Of a stretch of 8,278 bases of DNA, positions 4,467 to 8,278 are shown in pieces. This stretch comes from an uncultured Opitutia bacterium (GTDB taxonomy: Bacteria > Verrucomicrobiota > Verrucomicrobiia > Opitutales > Opitutaceae), in contig CAJAFD010000134.1 of assembly GCA_903938935.1 (NCBI GenBank), forward strand, positions 1 to 8,278, read 5' to 3'. Both the position numbers and the translations under genes were made by a program. Position 1 is the first letter of the stretch; every line of letters starts with the position of its first letter. The notes under the pieces were generated by a model. That model was given only the letters and a program-made list of their open reading frames with translations. It was not told where the DNA came from and did no database searches.

Positions 4467-7040
4467 ATGCGCAACGCCTCTTTATCTTTCCTGTTTCTCT
4501 CACTCCTCCTCCCGCTCGCTCCGGCTGTAGGCGGGGTGCCCCCACCCCGCTCCGACGCAGGTCCTACGCTCTCCCCGGCCGATCTCGCTTTCTTCGAAAA
4601 CAAGATCCGCCCAGTCCTCGTCGATCATTGTTACAAATGCCACAGCCACGACGCCGAACGCGTCAAAGGCGGGCTCTTCCTCGATTCTTCCGCCGCGCTC
4701 CTCATGGGCGGCGACACCGGCCCCGCCCTCATCCCCGGCCAGCCCAACGAGAGTCTCCTCATCACCGCCATCAGCTACAAAGACGAGGAACTCCAGATGC
4801 CCCCCAAGGGCAAAAAACTCACCGACGCCCAAATCGCCGACCTCACCGAATGGGTCCGACGCGGCGCCCCCGATCCCCGCGTCCCCGCGTCCACCAAACC
4901 GGGCGCCCTGACGACCTACAGCGGCGTCGGCAAAAACCATTGGGCTTTTCAACCCGTCAAGAAACCCGCGCTTCCCGCGACGGCCAGTCCCGCTGATTCC
5001 GCTTGGATTCAAACTCCGGTCGACCACTTCATCCTCGCCAGCCTCCAAGACCACGGCCTCACCCCCAACCCCGCCGCTGATCGACGCGCCCTCATCCGCC
5101 GCGTCTCCTTCGATCTCACCGGCCTCCCGCCCACCACCGCGGAGATCACCGCCTTCGTAGCCGACCCCGCACCCGACGCTTACGCCCAACTCGTCGATCG
5201 CCTCCTCGCCTCCCCCGCCTACGGCGAACGTTGGGGGCGCTACTGGCTCGATGTCGCCCGCTACTCCGACACCAAGGGCGACGCCAAGGGCCGCGAAGAC
5301 CTCCGCTACCCCAACGCCTGGACTTACCGCGACTACGTCATCGACGCCTTCAACCGCGACCTTCCTTACAACCAATTCATCGTCGAACAACTCGCCGCCG
5401 ATCGCCTCCTCGCCGCGGCCATCAAAAAATCCAAAACCAAAAAACCCGACGCCGAGCCCCCACTCGACCAACGTTCCCTCGCCGCCCTCGGTTTCCTTTC
5501 GCTCGGCAATAAATTCAACGGCGTCACCCACGACATCATTAACGACCGCATCGACGTCACCTCCAAAGCCTTCCTCGGCCTGACCGTCTCCTGCGCGCGT
5601 TGCCACGACCATAAATTCGACCCCATCCCCACCAAAGATTACTACTCGCTCTACGGCGTCTTCGCTAATCTCAACGAGCCCAAGTACGCCCGCGACCAAC
5701 CCACCCTCTTCGCCAAAATCCCCAAGACGCCCGAGCTCCTCGATTACCTCGCGAAATCCGACGCGCTTAAACTCCAAGCCGACGACCTCGAAACCCGCTA
5801 CGCCGCCTTCCGCAAATCCCGCGAAAAAGACGCCGAGAAACGCAAAGAACTCGTCCGCGAAGAAACCCGCATCCAACGCGAGATCGGCGACCTCGACTCC
5901 AACCACCCCGGCTCCCCCGCCCGCGCCGCCGTCGTGACCGATGTCCCCCGCGCCCGCGATTACCCCGTGCTCATCCGCGGCGAAGCCCAAAACAAAGGCC
6001 CCGTCGTCCCCCGTCGTTTCCTCGAAATTCTTTCACCCGATCCCAAGAAGCGCCCCGAATGGCACGAGGGCAGTGGCCGCCTCCCGCTCGCCCTCGCTAT
6101 CGCCGACCCCAAAAACCCCATGACCGCGCGCGTCCTCGTCAACCGCGTCTGGCAACAACACTTCGGCACCGGCTTCGTCCCCACCCCCGACGACCTCGGC
6201 AACATGTCCACCCCGCCCAGCCACCCCGAACTCCTCGACTACCTCGCGAGCCGCTTCGTTGAAGACGGTTGGTCCATCAAAAAACTCCACCGCCTCATCG
6301 TCCTCAGCGCCACCTACCAACAAAGCTCCGCCAACAACCCCAAGTACGCCGAGCAAGATCCCAACAATCGCTACCTTTGGCGCGCCCCGGTCCGCCGCCT
6401 CGATTTCGAGCAACTCCACGATTCGCTCCTCGCCATCGCCGGCACCCTCGAGCCCAAACTCGGCGGCCGCTCGATCCCGATGGGCAGCGAAGAATTCGCC
6501 ACCCGCCGCGCCGTCTACACCTACATCGACCGGCGCAACCCACCCGAACTCCTCACGCAGTTCGACTTCCCCAACCCCGACCTCCCCAGCGGTCGCCGCT
6601 ACGAGACGATCGTCCCCGCCCAAGCCTTGTTTCTCATGAACAGCCCGCTCGTCGTCGAGACCGCGCGCCGCCTCACGCACCGGCCCGAATTTGCCGACCT
6701 GAAAAGCGACCAAGAGCGCGTCACTTCCCTGTACCTCGCCATCTACCAACGTCCGCCCAACGAACAAGAAATCGCCCTGGGCGTCCGCTACGTGAAAGCC
6801 AATCCCGCCGGCCTCGCCCTCGATCTCCCACCCGCGCCCGTCTCCGCCCGCGCCGAAGAATCCCGCAAACAACAACGCCAAGCCCAACGCGCCGCCCAAA
6901 TGGCCAGCCTGAAAAAAGGCGGCATGGACAACCGCCCGCCGGGCGGCTTCGCGCTCAACGAAAACCGCGCGCCACTCGACGCCTGGACCAAACTCGCTCA
7001 CGCCCTTTTCCAGACCAACGAGGCGATCTTTTTAAATTAA
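4467..7040 (+). CDS. Exported PSCyt1-DUF1549-DUF1553 planctomycete-type cytochrome protein
   Basis: The product has 857 residues. A Sec signal peptide (about 1-22, SLSFLFLSLLLPLAPAV) comes first. PSCyt1 follows, with haem motif CYKCH (55-59), the GPALIPGQPNESLL segment, and MPPKGKKLTDAQIADL (111-126), whose Met may be an axial ligand. PSCyt2/DUF1549 (about 187-400) begins DHFILASLQDHGL, carries FDLTGLPPT and AYGERWGRYWLDVARYSDT, and ends with a second haem motif, SCARCHDHKFDPI (375-387). A charged, probably coiled-coil helix spans about 420-475. PSD1/DUF1553 (about 535-780) has MTARVLVNRVWQQHFGTGFV, HPELLDYLASRF and ETIVPAQALFLMNSPLV. A basic Gln/Arg/Lys helix (797-818) precedes the C-terminus. 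The frame is open 576 nt further upstream inside the DUF1501 gene, but the ATG at 4467 is chosen because it starts the signal peptide and sits 10 bp after the DUF1501 stop. No Shine-Dalgarno is visible, so coupled translation is likely. A periplasmic redox role with the DUF1501 protein is inferred. Confidence 0.93.
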   Translation: MRNASLSFLFLSLLLPLAPAVGGVPPPRSDAGPTLSPADLAFFENKIRPVLVDHCYKCHSHDAERVKGGLFLDSSAALLMGGDTGPALIPGQPNESLLITAISYKDEELQMPPKGKKLTDAQIADLTEWVRRGAPDPRVPASTKPGALTTYSGVGKNHWAFQPVKKPALPATASPADSAWIQTPVDHFILASLQDHGLTPNPAADRRALIRRVSFDLTGLPPTTAEITAFVADPAPDAYAQLVDRLLASPAYGERWGRYWLDVARYSDTKGDAKGREDLRYPNAWTYRDYVIDAFNRDLPYNQFIVEQLAADRLLAAAIKKSKTKKPDAEPPLDQRSLAALGFLSLGNKFNGVTHDIINDRIDVTSKAFLGLTVSCARCHDHKFDPIPTKDYYSLYGVFANLNEPKYARDQPTLFAKIPKTPELLDYLAKSDALKLQADDLETRYAAFRKSREKDAEKRKELVREETRIQREIGDLDSNHPGSPARAAVVTDVPRARDYPVLIRGEAQNKGPVVPRRFLEILSPDPKKRPEWHEGSGRLPLALAIADPKNPMTARVLVNRVWQQHFGTGFVPTPDDLGNMSTPPSHPELLDYLASRFVEDGWSIKKLHRLIVLSATYQQSSANNPKYAEQDPNNRYLWRAPVRRLDFEQLHDSLLAIAGTLEPKLGGRSIPMGSEEFATRRAVYTYIDRRNPPELLTQFDFPNPDLPSGRRYETIVPAQALFLMNSPLVVETARRLTHRPEFADLKSDQERVTSLYLAIYQRPPNEQEIALGVRYVKANPAGLALDLPPAPVSARAEESRKQQRQAQRAAQMASLKKGGMDNRPPGGFALNENRAPLDAWTKLAHALFQTNEAIFLN

Positions 7041-7053
7041 ACCGGACGCGTAT

Positions 7054-7068
7054 TCAACCCGCGGTTGA
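7054..7068. other. Small inverted repeat in the convergent spacer, doubtful terminator
   Basis: TCAACC (7054-7059) and GGTTGA (7063-7068) form a 6-bp stem with a CGC loop in the 71-bp gap between the cytochrome gene and the symporter gene. No T-run follows directly on either strand; the minus strand has an AT-rich stretch only about a dozen bases beyond. It may contribute to transcription ending between the convergent genes, but it does not look like a canonical intrinsic terminator. Nothing else is seen in this spacer. Confidence 0.25.
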
Positions 7069-7111
7069 GTTACATCGACCTGGCCTGTTGATTAGTCGGC
7101 GAAAGCAGAAA

Positions 7112-8278
7112 TTAGGGCTGCTTACCCGCCAACACGTCGCCGCCCTTCGTCGCGTCGAAGGAGCCGTCCCATTTCGCCACGATCAAGGTCGCCACGGCGT
7201 TGCCGATGAAATTGGTGATCGCGCGCGCTTCCGACATAAACCGGTCCACGCCGAGAATCAGCGCCATGCCCGCCACGGGAATTTTGTCCGTCGCCGCCAG
7301 CGTCGCCGCCAGCGTGATGAAGCCGCTCCCCGTCACGCCCGCCGCGCCCTTCGAAGTGATCATGAGCACGAGCAATAATTTACCCTGCTCCCATAACGTC
7401 AGCGGCGTGTCCGTCGCTTGCGCCACGAAAAGTGCCGCCATCGTCAAATAAATCGAGGTCCCATCCAAGTTAAACGAGTAGCCCGAGGGCACGACGATGC
7501 CGACCACCGGCCGCGCGCAACCGGCCTTCTCCATCTTGTGCATCAACCCCGGCAACGCCGTCTCCGACGACGACGTCCCCACGACGATCAACAATTCTTC
7601 GCGGATGTACTTGATGATTTTCCACACACTGAAGCCGTTGAACCGCGCGATCAGTCCGAGCACCACAAAGATAAACAGCGCACACGTCACGTACACGCAC
7701 GCCATCAGCGCCCCGAGCGACACCAGCGAGCGCAGGCCGTATTTGCCGATGGTAAACGCCATCGCGCCAAACGCCGCCACCGGCGCCAGTTTCGTCACCA
7801 TGCTCACAATGCCGAAAATCACGCGCGAGACTTCGTTGATCAAGTTGAGCACCGGCCGCCCGTGCTCGCCGATCTGCCCAAGCGCGATGCCAAACAACAC
7901 CGCCAACAACAACACCTGCAAAATTTCCCCTTCGGCAAACGCCCCGACAAACGTGTTCGGGATGATGTGCAGCAAAAACTCCGCCGTCGTCTGTCCTTGC
8001 GCCGCCTTCGTGTAACCCGCGACCGCCTTCGCATCGAGCGTAGCCGCGTTCGCATGCACGCCCGCCCCCGGCGTGAACACGTTGGCCACTACGAGGCCGA
8101 TGATCAGCGCGAGCGTGGAAACGATTTCAAAATACAACAGCGCCTTCCCGCCCACGCGGCCGACTTTCTTCAAGTCCCCCATGCCAGCGAGACCCACGAC
8201 CACGGTCGCAAAAATGATCGGCGCGATCAGCATCTTCACCAGCTTGATGAAGCCATCGCCGAGCGGCTTCAGCGACGC
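7112..8278 (-). CDS. dctA: DctA-type C4-dicarboxylate:cation symporter (N-terminus beyond window)
   Basis: This is a dicarboxylate/amino acid:cation symporter (SDF/DAACS family) of the inner membrane, expected to import succinate, fumarate and malate with cations. The visible 388 residues begin ASLKPLGDGFIKLVKMLIAP at the edge and run to TAA (7112-7114). Signature parts in visible numbering: the serine-rich hairpin GTSSSETALP (234-243), SGYSFNLDGTSIYLTM (265-280), the second hairpin TSKGAAGVTGSGF (308-320) and DRFMSEARAITNFIGN (345-360). The NLDGTSIYLTMA wording and the LDAKAVAGY loop fit DctA better than GltP/GltT glutamate carriers, though substrate is inferred. Several long hydrophobic helices are evident. 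A GTG at 8239 could be mistaken for the start, but homologous sequence continues upstream of it to the edge. Some 40-60 N-terminal residues are probably missing, judging from the usual length near 430. It converges with the cytochrome gene and no operon partner is visible. Confidence 0.92.
   Translation of the reverse strand, partial: ASLKPLGDGFIKLVKMLIAPIIFATVVVGLAGMGDLKKVGRVGGKALLYFEIVSTLALIIGLVVANVFTPGAGVHANAATLDAKAVAGYTKAAQGQTTAEFLLHIIPNTFVGAFAEGEILQVLLLAVLFGIALGQIGEHGRPVLNLINEVSRVIFGIVSMVTKLAPVAAFGAMAFTIGKYGLRSLVSLGALMACVYVTCALFIFVVLGLIARFNGFSVWKIIKYIREELLIVVGTSSSETALPGLMHKMEKAGCARPVVGIVVPSGYSFNLDGTSIYLTMAALFVAQATDTPLTLWEQGKLLLVLMITSKGAAGVTGSGFITLAATLAATDKIPVAGMALILGVDRFMSEARAITNFIGNAVATLIVAKWDGSFDATKGGDVLAGKQP

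Noticed and set aside
3365..4603. 412-codon open frame on the minus strand opposite the DUF1501 gene
   Set aside because: Same cause: antisense shadow with Gly/Ala/Val/Glu-rich composition and no recognisable domain or start signal.
4500..5990. 496-codon open frame on the minus strand opposite the cytochrome gene
   Set aside because: It is a mirror of the GC-rich codon bias. The translation is Gly/Val/Ala/Glu-rich with no domain pattern, and the plus strand holds an unmistakable family protein.
6269..7378. 369-codon plus-strand open frame running from the cytochrome gene into the antisense of dctA
   Set aside because: Arg/Pro-rich nonsense translation that crosses two well-supported genes in the wrong frame or strand.

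Overview
The window looks like a stretch of chromosome from a GC-rich member of the Verrucomicrobiota, most likely an Opitutaceae relative. This is inferred from protein style. A planctomycete-type cytochrome gene sits next to a DUF1501 gene, a pairing common in Planctomycetota and Verrucomicrobiota. A secreted beta-propeller protein carries two copies of a C-terminal module (pattern GGFVIGG…KTVLVRAVG…LAGFGV) that I associate with secreted proteins of Opitutus-like bacteria. There are no RNA genes, insertion sequences, CRISPR arrays or phage genes that I can see.

Layout, left to right. (1) The C-terminal 96 codons of a plus-strand gene, probably an M48-type metallopeptidase with a TerB-like tail, end at 293. 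(2) A strong hairpin at 298-325, with its U-tract on the minus strand, separates it from (3) a convergent minus-strand gene (359-2782). This encodes an exported 807-residue choice-of-anchor I beta-propeller protein ending in two tandem Verrucomicrobial modules. (4) A 225-bp divergent promoter region (2783-3007) is unusually rich in ACGT(C) motifs and contains two adjacent inverted repeats. (5) A plus-strand two-gene operon follows: a Tat-exported DUF1501 protein (3008-4456) and, 10 bp later, an exported PSCyt1-PSCyt2(DUF1549)-PSD1(DUF1553) protein with two CxxCH haem motifs (4467-7040). (6) A 71-bp convergent spacer has one weak hairpin. (7) A minus-strand DctA-type C4-dicarboxylate symporter (7112-8278) has its N-terminus beyond the right edge.

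How the genes fit together. The only clear functional unit is the DUF1501 / planctomycete-cytochrome pair. Both products are predicted to be exported, one by Tat and one by Sec, so they could act together outside the cytoplasm, perhaps as a hydrolase-fold protein with a haem-binding redox partner. The reaction is not known from sequence. The choice-of-anchor I gene shares the divergent control region and could be co-regulated, but that is inference. DctA and the M48-like gene are probably unrelated neighbours. The DUF1501/cytochrome pair is the best candidate for under-described biology. Nothing else here looks like a novel mobile, defence or RNA system.
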